56,201 nucleotides of DNA from Cellvibrionaceae bacterium (GCA_028281575.1 JANQJP010000084.1:1-56201); one strand, 5' to 3'. Shown: positions 45,823-55,449, numbered from the stretch's first letter. Program-made: numbers and translations. The notes: generated by a model from the sequence alone, not told the origin.

Positions 45823-48261
45823 TTAACGCGCCGCCAGCTTTATATCCGAACGATGGCGCGCACCTTCAAATTCACCAATCACATTGGCTATCGTTTGCGT
45901 TTTGGTTCCGATATACTCGGAGGATAATTTAATAATTCCAGCGATATCCAGAATCAATGCAACAGTACCATCACCGAGAATTGTCGCACCAGATATACCA
46001 TCGACGCGACGATAATTTTGCTCCAGACTTTTAATGACAACCTGCTGTTGACCGAGTAGCTCATCGACAACAATGCCAACCTTGTCGCCGTCAATTTCAA
46101 CGACTACGAGTAATGAATCCTCCAAGTCGTCAGAATCGGGTTGAATAGAAAAAGATCTATGCAATTCTATAATCGGAACGTAATCGTCGCGCAACTTAAA
46201 AACATCGCAACCACCCGCCACCCGATTAATAAATTCTTTTTTGCATTGCAGCGATTCGATAATGGATACGAGCGGAAAAACGTAGGTATTCGTGCCAACG
46301 CGAACAAGTTGCCCATCGAGAATCGCGAGGGTCAGCGGCAACTTAATCGTAATCGTCGAGCCTGCATCTTTTTGCGATTTAATTTCTACAATACCATTTA
46401 GCGCCTGTATATTTCGCTTGACAACATCCATACCGACGCCGCGTCCTGAGACATCGCTGACAGTTTGTGCTGTAGAAAAGCCAGGCTGAAAAATTAAATC
46501 GTAGACTTGCTCATCTGCCCAAGCTTCTGCATCTTTTTCCAGGATTAAGCCATTCTCCACGGCTTTACTAATAATTTTTTCTCGATCCAATCCTTTGCCA
46601 TCGTCCATAATTTCGATGACAACGTTACCGCTTTGATGAAAAGCATTAAGCACAACATAACCGCTCGGGTCTTTGCCTTTGGCAGTGCGTTCCTCAGGAG
46701 ACTCAATACCGTGATCAACCGCGTTGCGAACCAGATGAACTAGCGGATCACCAATTTTTTCCATGACGGTTTTGTCAAGCTCAGTACTTTCTCCACGCAT
46801 TTCAAGCTCTACCGACTTGCCAAGACTTTGCCCCAAATCTCTAACCATTCGCGGGAAGCGACTAAACGCAAAACTGATTGGCAACATGCGAATTTTCATA
46901 ACGCTTTCTTGCAATTCTCGCGTATTTTGTTCGAGTTGTCCCAAGCCTTCCATCAATTTTGGCAGGCGCTCCAACTCAAATTGGCTACCCAATTGCCCTA
47001 ACATAGATTGGGTAATAACAAGTTCACCAACCATGTTGATTAAACTATCGACCTTATCAATACCCACACGAATCGAAGACGATTCCGCCGTCGTTTTTTT
47101 GGTCGTATTTTGCGCCTTGGGAATTGCACCGGCTTTAGATAAAACAGCCTTTTGTTTGGGGATCGAACTCACTGCCTTGGCTTCAGGCTGAACTGTTTGG
47201 TCTGATTGAACGTTGTTGCTGGCCTGATCCGACACATCAATATTTTCGATTAAAACCTCGCTATCGTCGGCGACCCATTCAAATATTTCTTCAATCGTTT
47301 CCCGCGACGCCGTAGATGACTCTAAACAGATTTCCCACGAGAGATAGCAATTTTCTGAATCCATGGAAAGTAGATCCGGCATTCGGGAAAAATTTGCTTT
47401 TGTGCTTATACTTCCCAGGTCAGACAGCGCTCTGAGAATCCTTAAGGGTTCATTACCTGTCCTGAGCAAACCGAGTTCCGGAGTGAACTCTATGCGCCAT
47501 TGCGCGTTAGCGTGCTCGACATTTTCAACGGCGCTTTTTTCACGAACCTCCAAGTCACAGTCGTCTTCGATCCACTCGAAGATCTCTTCTATCTGCGCCC
47601 TATCCGCGCTACTGATTAAGCAAATTGACCAGCTTAGATAACATGATTCTGGGTTTACTGCGTCAAGCAACTTGGGCAATTCGTCGGAGATACAGCTGAC
47701 TTCTATTTCACCCAACTCTTTCAGGGCATTAATATTGCGCAATGGGTCATTGCCGGATAAAAAAAGATTTTCGTGCGGCGCAAACAGTATTTCCCAAACC
47801 TTATCTTCATTTTTCTTCAGCTCAGGTTCTGCATCCACAACTGGGACCGCAACATCTTCACCGCCTTTGCCTTCACCCTCTAACAGTTGGGTGAATTTGA
47901 CTTTTAATTCTTCACATTGCGCTGTATTTCCGTCATCACCCGTCTGGATCAGACCGAGCATTTCGCGCATGCAATCAACAGAGTTCAGCAGTAAATTGAT
48001 ATCGTCCGGATTGAGGCCACGCTCGCCTGAGCGTACCTGATCAAGTAAGGTCTCAAGAATATGGGTAAATTCTGCAATGGAGCTAAAACCGAATGTCGCG
48101 CTACCACCTTTTATGGAATGCGCGCTGCGAAAAATCGCGTTGACCGTTTCATTATCGATATTCGACGGATCAAGCTCCATCAAAGAGCTTTCCATAATAT
48201 CCAGGCCTTCGATACTCTCTTCAAAAAAGACCTGATGAAACTGCTCAAGATCGATTGACAT
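45823..48261 (-). CDS. cheA: Chemotaxis histidine kinase CheA with duplicated central module
   Basis: 812 residues: HPt/P1 with His48 in SAHSIKGGSATFG, two tandem copies of a module of about 84 residues (155-238 and 254-337; both have W-I-F-P, GN-PLR, CYLSW-ICL and IEEIFEW), the dimerisation helix pair (RVGIDKVDSLINMVGELVI), GHKL kinase (LVHLVRNAVDHGIE; DDGKGLD; GRGVGMDVV) and a CheW-like P5. The doubled module stands where CheY-binding P2 is usually found. It is 18 bases after cheY. Confidence 0.95.
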   Translation of the reverse strand: MSIDLEQFHQVFFEESIEGLDIMESSLMELDPSNIDNETVNAIFRSAHSIKGGSATFGFSSIAEFTHILETLLDQVRSGERGLNPDDINLLLNSVDCMREMLGLIQTGDDGNTAQCEELKVKFTQLLEGEGKGGEDVAVPVVDAEPELKKNEDKVWEILFAPHENLFLSGNDPLRNINALKELGEIEVSCISDELPKLLDAVNPESCYLSWSICLISSADRAQIEEIFEWIEDDCDLEVREKSAVENVEHANAQWRIEFTPELGLLRTGNEPLRILRALSDLGSISTKANFSRMPDLLSMDSENCYLSWEICLESSTASRETIEEIFEWVADDSEVLIENIDVSDQASNNVQSDQTVQPEAKAVSSIPKQKAVLSKAGAIPKAQNTTKKTTAESSSIRVGIDKVDSLINMVGELVITQSMLGQLGSQFELERLPKLMEGLGQLEQNTRELQESVMKIRMLPISFAFSRFPRMVRDLGQSLGKSVELEMRGESTELDKTVMEKIGDPLVHLVRNAVDHGIESPEERTAKGKDPSGYVVLNAFHQSGNVVIEIMDDGKGLDREKIISKAVENGLILEKDAEAWADEQVYDLIFQPGFSTAQTVSDVSGRGVGMDVVKRNIQALNGIVEIKSQKDAGSTITIKLPLTLAILDGQLVRVGTNTYVFPLVSIIESLQCKKEFINRVAGGCDVFKLRDDYVPIIELHRSFSIQPDSDDLEDSLLVVVEIDGDKVGIVVDELLGQQQVVIKSLEQNYRRVDGISGATILGDGTVALILDIAGIIKLSSEYIGTKTQTIANVIGEFEGARHRSDIKLAAR

Positions 48262-48279
48262 ACCAGTACTCCGAGGCGT

Positions 48280-48642
48280 TTAAAGTACCTTACCAATCGT
48301 TGCTAACAGTTGTTCTGGATTAAAAGGTTTTACTATCCATCCTGTTGCACCGGCGCTGCGCCCTTCACTCTTTTTGTCTGAACTGGATTCAGTCGTGAGC
48401 ATAAGAATCGGAGTAAACTTATAATTCGGCAACGCGCGTATATGTTTTATCAATGAAATGCCGTCCATGTTTGGCATATTGATATCAGAGATAATAAGGT
48501 CGATACTCGACTGTCCCTGCGCAATTTGAAGAGCCTCATCACCGTCACTGGCTTCAAGTACATCATGACCTGCGCCTTTAAGCGTAAAGCTAACCATTTG
48601 GCGCATAGAGGCTGAATCATCAACGGCTAAAATCTTTGCCAT
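48280..48642 (-). CDS. cheY: CheY-type single-domain response regulator
   Basis: 120-residue receiver with acidic pair VDDSASMR, phospho-Asp in IISDINMPNMDG, Thr in MLTTESS and Lys in IVKPFNPEQL. It is the first response regulator of the Che2-like set, between the STAS gene and cheA. Whether it binds FliM or a non-motor target is open; in P. aeruginosa the Che2 CheY is not the main motor regulator. Confidence 0.94.
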   Translation of the reverse strand: MAKILAVDDSASMRQMVSFTLKGAGHDVLEASDGDEALQIAQGQSSIDLIISDINMPNMDGISLIKHIRALPNYKFTPILMLTTESSSDKKSEGRSAGATGWIVKPFNPEQLLATIGKVL

Positions 48643-48675
48643 TTTTTTTCTCCGTAGGTATTCAAAGAACGTAAT

Positions 48676-48960
48676 TTAATGTAGCCCGAGTTCCGAACTC
48701 AGTCCGAGAATTCCGGCCGCTTCCTGCAAGCTCTCAGAAGGTTTATCCCAAGTAACATCGATATGACGTTCACGCGTAATTCGCACAAAAGCGAGTAGTA
48801 ATTGAATACCCGCCGTATCGGCCCGACCAACTTTATCAGCGTGCACAATAATCTCTGCGTAAGCGTTTTTATCCAGCAACGATTCAAAATCGTCGTGAAG
48901 CGCGTGGGCTTGACTGATGGTAAGACTTTCGGGCAAATGAAACTCAACTGAAGAGGACAC
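48676..48960 (-). CDS. STAS-domain protein at the head of the che block
   Basis: About 94 residues, one STAS domain with Thr in the phospho-site position (VGRADTAGIQLLLAFVR). The GTG at 48960 has AGGAG six bases upstream; an ATG at 48966 abuts that site. It is the second STAS gene of the region and is more like the short STAS proteins in che operons. It could be an alternative substrate of the HsbR-like kinase/phosphatase, but that is conjecture. Confidence 0.8.
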   Translation of the reverse strand: MSSSVEFHLPESLTISQAHALHDDFESLLDKNAYAEIIVHADKVGRADTAGIQLLLAFVRITRERHIDVTWDKPSESLQEAAGILGLSSELGLH

Positions 48961-49110
48961 ACACATCTCCTATCTCGTTAGCAGTGTGAAACCGTCTTTC
49001 CTAAGTGTAGACAGCGAACACCAATTTGCGAAAAATTTAGCGCCTGATCGACGCATGGCGTGCAAAGTCTCTAACAGGGGGAGAAACGGAGGGCTTAGAG
49101 GGGCTGGCAG

Positions 49111-49551
49111 CTAGTGGAGCGTCTTTCTAGAAGACAGATCATCAAGCTGATTCTGCTCTTTCTTTTCCAATGCTTTTTGTTCTTCTTGCGCACAGCGCTG
49201 ACGAAAATCTTCAAGGGCATCAGATTTTAAATGACTTTGCCGCCAGAGGTCGCGCGCTTCGTTTACCTGTTCATGCGCAGCCTTTACCTGCGCCTGTTGC
49301 TGCTTGCACGCCTTATCGAGGTTGAGCAAGAAATCGCGTGAATTGGCGATATCAGATGCCTTAAGCGTATTCGTGCGTTTGGCAAACAGCTGCTCATAGC
49401 TGGCGTAATATTGATTGATATCATCCAGGCGCTGCTGTTCTGCCGCGAAAAGCTTCTGCGCCTCACCCAAATTTCGCGCCGCCTGGGCCTCAGCGCTTTG
49501 TGCGAGATCGACAACTAACTGAAGCCGGTCGGACCGTCGAGTTTTCATCAC
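49111..49551 (-). CDS. fliJ: Flagellar export chaperone FliJ
   Basis: 146-residue coiled-coil protein, the stalk-like partner of the FliI ATPase, rich in Gln/Ala/Glu heptads throughout with the family start RSDRLQLVVDLAQSAEAQAARNLGEAQ. Its ATG overlaps the fliI stop by one base. Last gene of fliEFGHIJ before the che block; about 145 bases separate it from the STAS gene. Confidence 0.9.
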   Translation of the reverse strand: MMKTRRSDRLQLVVDLAQSAEAQAARNLGEAQKLFAAEQQRLDDINQYYASYEQLFAKRTNTLKASDIANSRDFLLNLDKACKQQQAQVKAAHEQVNEARDLWRQSHLKSDALEDFRQRCAQEEQKALEKKEQNQLDDLSSRKTLH

Positions 49552-50906
49552 TACTCCTGATGTACTTCCCCTGGTGCGGGCATAAGGACTTTAGCGAGCT
49601 CAGCCCTACTTTTGCTCATCGTCGACCCCTCGGACATCTTTTGTGCAACGAAGTCCATCAATGACGGGTATTTATCAATAGCCTCATCGAGCAAAGGATC
49701 ACTACCTTTAGTGTAGGCGCCAATCGTCACTAAATCCTTATTTGAACGATAATTTGCGACCAAACGTTTAAATTGAACAGCACTGGCGAGGTGCTGCTCA
49801 TCTACAACATTTGGCATCACCCGGCTAATTGAGGCTTCAACGTCAATCGCCGGGTAAATGCCCTCTTCGGCGAGATTGCGTGAAAGCACAATGTGACCAT
49901 CTAAAATCGCCCGCGCTGCATCGGCAATCGGATCCTGTAAATCGTCTCCCTCAGTCAGCACGGTATAAAATGCGGTAATGGAACCGCCACCATCCTCGCC
50001 GTTGCCCGCGCGTTCAACCAACTCTGGGATCTTGGAAAAAACTGAGGGCGGATAGCCTTTGGTTGCCGGCGGCTCACCGATGGACAGCGATATCTCGCGC
50101 TGCGCCTGCGCATAGCGGGTCAATGAGTCCATAAGCAGTAAAACATTCTTGCCCTGATCGCGAAAAAACTCAGCGATACGCGTGGCCAATTGTGCAGCGC
50201 GCAGGCGCATCAGTGGCGCGTCATCAGCGGGAGAGGCCACCACGACCGCCTTTTTTAAACCCTCTGGACCGAGGATCTGATCAATAAACTCTTTTACCTC
50301 CCGACCGCGTTCGCCGATGAGTCCGACGACAACAATATCTGCGGAAGTAAAACGCGTCATCATGCCCATCAACACACTCTTGCCAACGCCACTGCCAGCA
50401 AATAGCCCTATACGCTGACCCTTGCCAACAGTGAGTAGTGCATTGATTGCCCGAATGCCGACATCCAGCGGCGCATCGATAGGGTGGCGATGTAAAGGAT
50501 TGATCTGACGAATTTTAAAATCGGAGCGCTTCAAACTGTCAACTGGCCCCTTGCCATCGAGCGGCCGCCCTATGCCATTAAGCACGCGGCCGCACAAGTG
50601 TTCGCCGATAACAAGTGCACTGCGGCGATCTACCGGAACAACTTTCGCTCCAGGTTGAAGCCCCTCGACCCGCTGTACCGGCATCAGGTAAGTGATGTCG
50701 TTGTGAAAGCCCACAACTTCCGCTTCAGTTTCAAGACCGTTTGGATTTACCACCAGGCAGTTTTGCCCAACAGAGGTGTTGATTCCAACCGCTTCCAGAG
50801 TGAGCCCCACCATCCGGGTTAAGCGCCCGGTTGCGGAAGGCAGTATGGGAATAACATCGGCACGACGGTGGCGGCTTAAGCGGGCCAGCAGGCCTGGACT
50901 ATTCAT
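49551..50906 (-). CDS. fliI: Flagellum-specific ATPase FliI
   Basis: Hexameric export ATPase, about 451 residues. Walker A is in [18 protein letters not shown], Walker B in [19 protein letters not shown], and the catalytic Glu in [15 protein letters not shown]. The ATG at 50906 gives [16 protein letters not shown] and overlaps fliH by eight bases; the frame is open to 50969 but that stretch lies within fliH and is not conserved. Confidence 0.96.
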   Translation of the reverse strand: MNSPGLLARLSRHRRADVIPILPSATGRLTRMVGLTLEAVGINTSVGQNCLVVNPNGLETEAEVVGFHNDITYLMPVQRVEGLQPGAKVVPVDRRSALVIGEHLCGRVLNGIGRPLDGKGPVDSLKRSDFKIRQINPLHRHPIDAPLDVGIRAINALLTVGKGQRIGLFAGSGVGKSVLMGMMTRFTSADIVVVGLIGERGREVKEFIDQILGPEGLKKAVVVASPADDAPLMRLRAAQLATRIAEFFRDQGKNVLLLMDSLTRYAQAQREISLSIGEPPATKGYPPSVFSKIPELVERAGNGEDGGGSITAFYTVLTEGDDLQDPIADAARAILDGHIVLSRNLAEEGIYPAIDVEASISRVMPNVVDEQHLASAVQFKRLVANYRSNKDLVTIGAYTKGSDPLLDEAIDKYPSLMDFVAQKMSEGSTMSKSRAELAKVLMPAPGEVHQE

Positions 50907-51714
50907 CGGTAGCGCCCTTATCGGCCTCATAATTAGGGATGGGCTCGAGCTCCTGGAGATCACTCTCACCGAAGGAAGCGATTTTTTCCAAGTAGTTTTC
51001 CAAACGCTTTTCTACAGAAAAATCGACGACCGAAGTGTCTGTCACGACCCTGGCGCCTCCCGACGCAAGTGAATCGTCTATACGAATCTGCCAGTCTCTG
51101 CTTTCTTCAGGCACTAGACCCTCGAGCAATTTTGCGTCTTTCGCATTGAGGTAAAGCTGGATGCGATCACTTCCCTTGGGAATGCTGGTAATCACTTTTG
51201 ATACGAGCTGCTTTAATAGCGCCGGGTTCGCTGAGATTTCAGCGTCAATAAGTCGCTGTGCAAGGCGCAGGCTGATATCGACAAGCAGGTTTTCGAACTG
51301 TTCCTGCTCACCTTGCATGGGATCAAAGAGGCTGGTACTCACCTGCGTTAAATGCCGCTGCAGCGCCTCAATATCCTGCTTCGCTTCTGTGTACGCGTGT
51401 TTAGAACCTTCGCGCTCGCCTGTCACTCTGCCCTCTTCTAAACCCTTTTGCTTGCCCTCGTCCAAGCCCTGTTTAAAACCCTCTTGACGCGCTTCTTCGG
51501 AGATACGCTGAAGTTCTTCAGCGGTGAGCTGTTTTGGTTTTTTGGACTTGCTGACTTTTTCAATGGACTCGTTGGAAGAAGGTGTTTTCTCGCGACTGGC
51601 ACTTTTTACAAGCTTGCCGCGACCCTGCATCGCCGGCAGCGCCCAAGAAGAGACCTGGTCATCAGAAACCACTTCGTAGGGAATACGATCTTTGCTTTTA
51701 CCATTTTCGGACAT
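50899..51714 (-). CDS. fliH: Flagellar assembly protein FliH
   Basis: Regulator of FliI and link to the C-ring. 271 residues: an N-terminal segment with conserved Trp (VSSWALPAM), a Gly-spaced helix ([22 protein letters not shown], shown in outline; AxxxG/GxxxG repeats at about 93-115) and a C-terminal FliI-binding domain. A 269-bp repeat element separates it from fliG. Confidence 0.92.
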   Translation of the reverse strand: MSENGKSKDRIPYEVVSDDQVSSWALPAMQGRGKLVKSASREKTPSSNESIEKVSKSKKPKQLTAEELQRISEEARQEGFKQGLDEGKQKGLEEGRVTGEREGSKHAYTEAKQDIEALQRHLTQVSTSLFDPMQGEQEQFENLLVDISLRLAQRLIDAEISANPALLKQLVSKVITSIPKGSDRIQLYLNAKDAKLLEGLVPEESRDWQIRIDDSLASGGARVVTDTSVVDFSVEKRLENYLEKIASFGESDLQELEPIPNYEADKGATDE

Positions 51715-51726
51715 AACAGCGGATGC

Positions 51727-51995
51727 TAGGGCCTGTTGACACTATTTTGATCGCCATTGCCGGAGACCAAAATTTTCTCCAGCAAGGCGATATGAGTGTG
51801 ACGTGGTTGTTCCACATGAACGAATATCAACGCAGATGGAGGAAATTTTGGCCCGGCCCTTCGGGTTGGGGGTGAAAATGCGCCACTCTGCATTGCTCGT
51901 CGTTTATTTGGAATAACCAAACTACTCTCCTCGCGCCTTGATTGGCGCATTTGCAGCCGCAACAGTGGTGATCAAAATAGTGTCAACAGGCCCTA
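51727..51995. mobile_element. MITE-like element inside the flagellar operon
   Basis: Perfect 26-base terminal inverted repeats at 51727-51752 and 51970-51995 (GGGCCTGTTGACAC at the inner end of a TA). The outermost TA on each side may be a target duplication, as in IS630/mariner-type insertions. Inside are three nested stems: CCAAAATTTT.../...AAATTTTGG (about 51767-51781 and 51837-51851), GTGG-TTGTT-CCAC, and AAATGCGCCA/TGGCGCATTT. There is no open frame for a transposase. It fills the fliG-fliH gap, ten bases beyond the fliG stop, in an otherwise continuous operon. Confidence 0.85.
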
Positions 51996-52005
51996 GGCCC
52001 TATGC

Positions 52006-53046
52006 TTAAACCATTTCCTCACCGCCGCCGCCCAGCGAAATCTCGCCAGCATCGGCCATACGGCGAGCAATTGTAAGAATCTCTTTCTGTGCAGCTTCAA
52101 CTTCAGACAATTTAACCGGGCCTTTAGCCTCGAGATCATCACGCATCAATTCAGCCGCGCGTTTGGACATGTTGTCGAAGATTTTCTCCTGCAAGGAATC
52201 GTCGGCACCTTTCAGTGCGAGAATAAGGACGTCGGAAGATACCTCACGCAATAGCGCCTGAATCGCCCGGTCATCAACATCCTTGAGATTTTCGAAGACG
52301 AACATAAGGTCTTGAATTTGGGTACCGAGGTCTTCGTCGATTTCTCGAATCGAATCCATAAGTTCGCCGCCAACAGAGCTATCGAGATTATTGATAATCT
52401 CGGCAGCACATTTGTAACCACCGATATCTTTAGTCTGCGAACCAGCGTTGCCAGAAAATTGTTTCTCGAGGATGTCGTTTAGTTCCTGCAGCGCACTCGG
52501 CTGCACGGTGTCGAGCGATGCCACCCGCAGCATGACGTCCAGGCGCACCTTCTCAGGAAAGTAATCCAGGATTTCTGCACTTTGATCAGCATCCAAATAC
52601 GCTAAAACAATGGCTTGAATTTGTGGGTGCTCGTTGCGAATAATATCTGCAACAGAGCGTGCTTCCATCCATTTTAATGTGTCTAAACCGGTGGTATTAC
52701 CACCCAGCAAAATTCTGTCGATAAGACCGTTCGCTTTATCTTCGCCAAGCGCGGACACGAGCATGTCACGAATATAGCCGTCGGCCCCCATGCCCAGGCC
52801 CGTCTGGGTCCGCACCTCATCCATAAAGTTGTTGAGCACAACCTCAACTTCATATTGTTGAATATTTGTCAGCTGAGCCATCGCGGTGCCCAGACGCTGA
52901 ACTTCCTTGGGTCCCATGTGCTTGAGCACTTCCGCCGCCGATGATTCACCCATCGACATCAATAGAATCGCCGCCTGATCGACCTTATCAAGATTAACCG
53001 CGGGCTTATTATCCTGCTGGCCCTGTTTAGCGGGATTCGTACTCAT
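52006..53046 (-). CDS. fliG: Flagellar motor switch protein FliG
   Basis: C-ring protein carrying torque from the stator. 346 residues with the ARM-like middle domain (EHPQIQAIVLAYLDADQSAEIL) and the C-terminal charged torque helix (MFVFENLKDVDDRAIQALLREV, about residue 270; Lys/Asp/Arg residues present). The start overlaps fliF by four bases. The insertion element lies directly downstream. Confidence 0.97.
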   Translation of the reverse strand: MSTNPAKQGQQDNKPAVNLDKVDQAAILLMSMGESSAAEVLKHMGPKEVQRLGTAMAQLTNIQQYEVEVVLNNFMDEVRTQTGLGMGADGYIRDMLVSALGEDKANGLIDRILLGGNTTGLDTLKWMEARSVADIIRNEHPQIQAIVLAYLDADQSAEILDYFPEKVRLDVMLRVASLDTVQPSALQELNDILEKQFSGNAGSQTKDIGGYKCAAEIINNLDSSVGGELMDSIREIDEDLGTQIQDLMFVFENLKDVDDRAIQALLREVSSDVLILALKGADDSLQEKIFDNMSKRAAELMRDDLEAKGPVKLSEVEAAQKEILTIARRMADAGEISLGGGGEEMV

Positions 53047-54713
53047 TCTTCATTTATCCAGCGTTTTATCACTTGCGCAACGCGCCCGGCATCTTCGGCT
53101 ACGAGTCCTTTTACTGCATTGAGCTGTTGCTCATAACTCTCTTCAGGACTTGGCAGTGCAAGTGCATCACCGCCCGTCAGCGTCACCGTTTCATCTGACA
53201 GCGAATCAAAAGAATCCAGCCCTGACGCCTGCAGTGCTGCAAGCTCCTTCGCTTCATCCTCTGCCCGCGCTTTTAAACCCGACGACGCCAGACTTTTTAA
53301 CACTGGGCGCATAAGCCCCACCACCAGGACGATAATCATGAACACACCGCCCAGCTGTTTAGCGAGTTTGATAAACCAATCCTGCTCCCAAAGAGGGATA
53401 TCCTGGGCTTCCGTAAACTCGGGCAGCGGAAAAAAAGCTTCGTTGAGAATATTCACGCTATCGCCTCGTACTGCGGAAAAACCTACGGCATCTCTCACAA
53501 GTATAGACAGACGTTCCAGCTCCACATCCGACCAGGCGACAGCGTTTTGCTCACCTGTCTCGGCATCAATCTGCTTCTTATCATCAATGACGACAGCAAC
53601 GGTCAAACGGCGCAGACGGCCTTTTTCATGTTTGGTATAGCTAACAGTCCTGTCCAATTCGTAATTTTTGGTGCTGCGCGACAGTGTTTTACTCGGATTA
53701 CCCGCTGCGTCACCACCCTCTCCTCCACCGACAACTTCTGGGGCCTGGCCATCCGCAGGTGGCTGGTTGGCAAGTGCTCCAGGCACACCACCGGGCGCGC
53801 CAGCACCTACTTGCTGCTCATCAATACTGGTCTCTGACCGCACGGCGGGTAGATCAGGATTAAAGGATTCTTCCGCTTGTTCTATTTCTGTGAAATCAAT
53901 ATCAGCGGCAACCTCGGTACGAAAATTACCTTCGCCGACAATCGGTGTGAGTAAACGTCGGATACGCAAGATAATGTCATTTTCAATTTTGCGTGTGTAG
54001 TCGAGGTGCTGCGCAGCCATAGCGAGTTTTTGGTCTTCGACTTCAACCGACAAAAGATTTCCCTTCTGATCGACGACGGTGACATTTTCCAAATCCAGTT
54101 CGGGTACGCTCGCTGCAACCAGGTTAGCTATACCGCGCACCTGTTTTGGCGAAATAGGTCTTCCGGGGAAAACATCTAAAAAAACGGAGGCGCTCGGTTC
54201 ACGCCCATCGCGAATAAAAACGGTTTGTTTTGGAATGGCCAGGTGAACACGCGCACCGCGAACAGCATTGACACTGGCAATTGTTCTCGACAGCTCACCT
54301 TCAAGCCCACGTCGGTATTTGATCGCTTCCATAAATTGACTGGTACCGAGTTGCTGCTCCTGGTCGAGCAACTCGTAACCAAAATACTGATCGCCTTTTA
54401 CGCCATTATCTGCGAGCACTATTCTCGCCTTATGCACGTCTTCGACAGGCACAAGCAACGCCCCGGTGGAGCCATCAATTTTGTAGGGAATGTTATTAAA
54501 ATCGAGGACTGCGCCAACCTCAGATGAGTCCAGACGATCGAGGCTGCCGTAAAGTGGCTTCCAATCCTCGCCCTGGCTCCATAAAACAACAGCGAAACCG
54601 ATCGCAACACTGGCGGCCAGACCAATCATTAAACCTGCTTGACGAACTAAATTTAAATTATTAAATCCATCGATCAGATCACTGGTACCCGACGCGGGCG
54701 CTGCCTCTGCCAT
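53043..54713 (-). CDS. fliF: Flagellar MS-ring protein FliF
   Basis: Basal-body MS-ring subunit of 556 residues. Membrane spans are at about 30-48 and 450-470. YscJ-type ring-building motifs lie between them (LEGELSRTIASVNAVRGARVHLAIP), with a Gly/Ala/Pro-rich loop at about 300-345. The C-terminal FliG-binding segment ends AQVIKRWINEE. It follows fliE by about 55 bases. Confidence 0.97.
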   Translation of the reverse strand: MAEAAPASGTSDLIDGFNNLNLVRQAGLMIGLAASVAIGFAVVLWSQGEDWKPLYGSLDRLDSSEVGAVLDFNNIPYKIDGSTGALLVPVEDVHKARIVLADNGVKGDQYFGYELLDQEQQLGTSQFMEAIKYRRGLEGELSRTIASVNAVRGARVHLAIPKQTVFIRDGREPSASVFLDVFPGRPISPKQVRGIANLVAASVPELDLENVTVVDQKGNLLSVEVEDQKLAMAAQHLDYTRKIENDIILRIRRLLTPIVGEGNFRTEVAADIDFTEIEQAEESFNPDLPAVRSETSIDEQQVGAGAPGGVPGALANQPPADGQAPEVVGGGEGGDAAGNPSKTLSRSTKNYELDRTVSYTKHEKGRLRRLTVAVVIDDKKQIDAETGEQNAVAWSDVELERLSILVRDAVGFSAVRGDSVNILNEAFFPLPEFTEAQDIPLWEQDWFIKLAKQLGGVFMIIVLVVGLMRPVLKSLASSGLKARAEDEAKELAALQASGLDSFDSLSDETVTLTGGDALALPSPEESYEQQLNAVKGLVAEDAGRVAQVIKRWINEE

Positions 54714-54769
54714 TATCTAACCTCTTACCAAGAACACTTTATTATTTTTAATCATTTCTATGCACAAAA

Positions 54770-55123
54770 TTAAATTGGCATATTCATGACATCCCGATAA
54801 GCTTCGACAAGCTTGTTACGCACCTGAACCATCGCATCAAATGCCACGCCCGCTTTTTGCGAAGCGATCATTACTTCAGTCACATCAATATTGGGATCGC
54901 CTTTTAAATAAGCGTTGGTCATTACTTTTGACGCCTGTTGGACTTCATTCACTTTGCCGACGGCCTGTTCCATGACGTCGTTAAATGAAACCTGATTATT
55001 TTTTTCACCGGCAACGGCTTTCGCGCCTGCGCCAAGTTCACTTGCGCCTCCAAATGCCTGCGTTTGCGCCTTCAGCGCGCGCATTTCCAAGAGCAATCTG
55101 TTTACATCCATAGCATCCGACAT
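54770..55123 (-). CDS. fliE: Flagellar hook-basal body protein FliE
   Basis: Joins the MS ring to the rod; the first substrate of the export gate. 117 residues; the C-terminal helical half ([41 protein letters not shown] in outline) is the family signature. It is the first gene of the fliEFGHIJ run, with a sigma-54-like site about 80 bases upstream. Confidence 0.94.
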   Translation of the reverse strand: MSDAMDVNRLLLEMRALKAQTQAFGGASELGAGAKAVAGEKNNQVSFNDVMEQAVGKVNEVQQASKVMTNAYLKGDPNIDVTEVMIASQKAGVAFDAMVQVRNKLVEAYRDVMNMPI

Positions 55124-55200
55124 AAGCTACCTTTTGGGGTTCAGATAAATTGCCAAAATATTGGCGAATCGACCTTAATACGCGTCATCACGGATGTATC

Positions 55201-55216
55201 TGCACAAAGCAGGCCA
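55201..55216 (-). promoter_or_regulatory. Possible sigma-54 promoter before fliE
   Basis: Minus-strand TGGCCTGCTTTGTGCA has GG and GC ten bases apart and the TGGC/TGCA ends of the consensus, though less close than the fliK and fliL sites. The start point would be near 55190, with a leader of about 65 bases. fliE operons of Pseudomonas are sigma-54 dependent, which supports it. Confidence 0.45.
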
Positions 55217-55417
55217 AAAATTGCCGGCGGATTTCCCTTGCCGATCAAAAGCGGAAAAAAAGAAGTAGACAGAAAGAACTGTTGCCCCATTAATTTTTTT
55301 TTGCGATGCTGTTTATTTAGGGCCTGCTAAGGCTAACGAGGTTGCTTAGCTTAACCCATGCCTCTCCAAGCTAACGGAACGGAACAGAAAGGAGTGGAAA
55401 TATAAATTAAGAAACTC

Positions 55418-55439
55418 GTCGGAAGCCGAAACTTCCGAC
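55418..55439 (-). terminator. Likely terminator of the small upstream gene
   Basis: GTCGGAAG and CTTCCGAC pair perfectly around CCGAAA. On the minus strand a T-rich tract follows (GAGTTTCTTAATTTATATTT). It lies ten bases past the stop of the 56-residue gene and isolates fliE from it. Confidence 0.6.
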
Positions 55440-55449
55440 TGAAATACAA

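Larger units (their letters stand above)
55124..55449. other. Intergenic region upstream of fliE
   Basis: A 326-base gap between fliE and a small upstream gene. It holds a sigma-54-like site (55201-55216) and a terminator-like hairpin (55418-55439). A GGGCCTGCTAAGGC near 55319 is loosely like the repeat-family end but has no partner. No open frame with a ribosome site was seen. Confidence 0.5.

Noticed and set aside
51727-51995. A rho-independent terminator splitting fliG from fliH
   Set aside because: The 26-base ends, TA flanks and a homologous second copy fit a mobile element better; any termination effect would be secondary.
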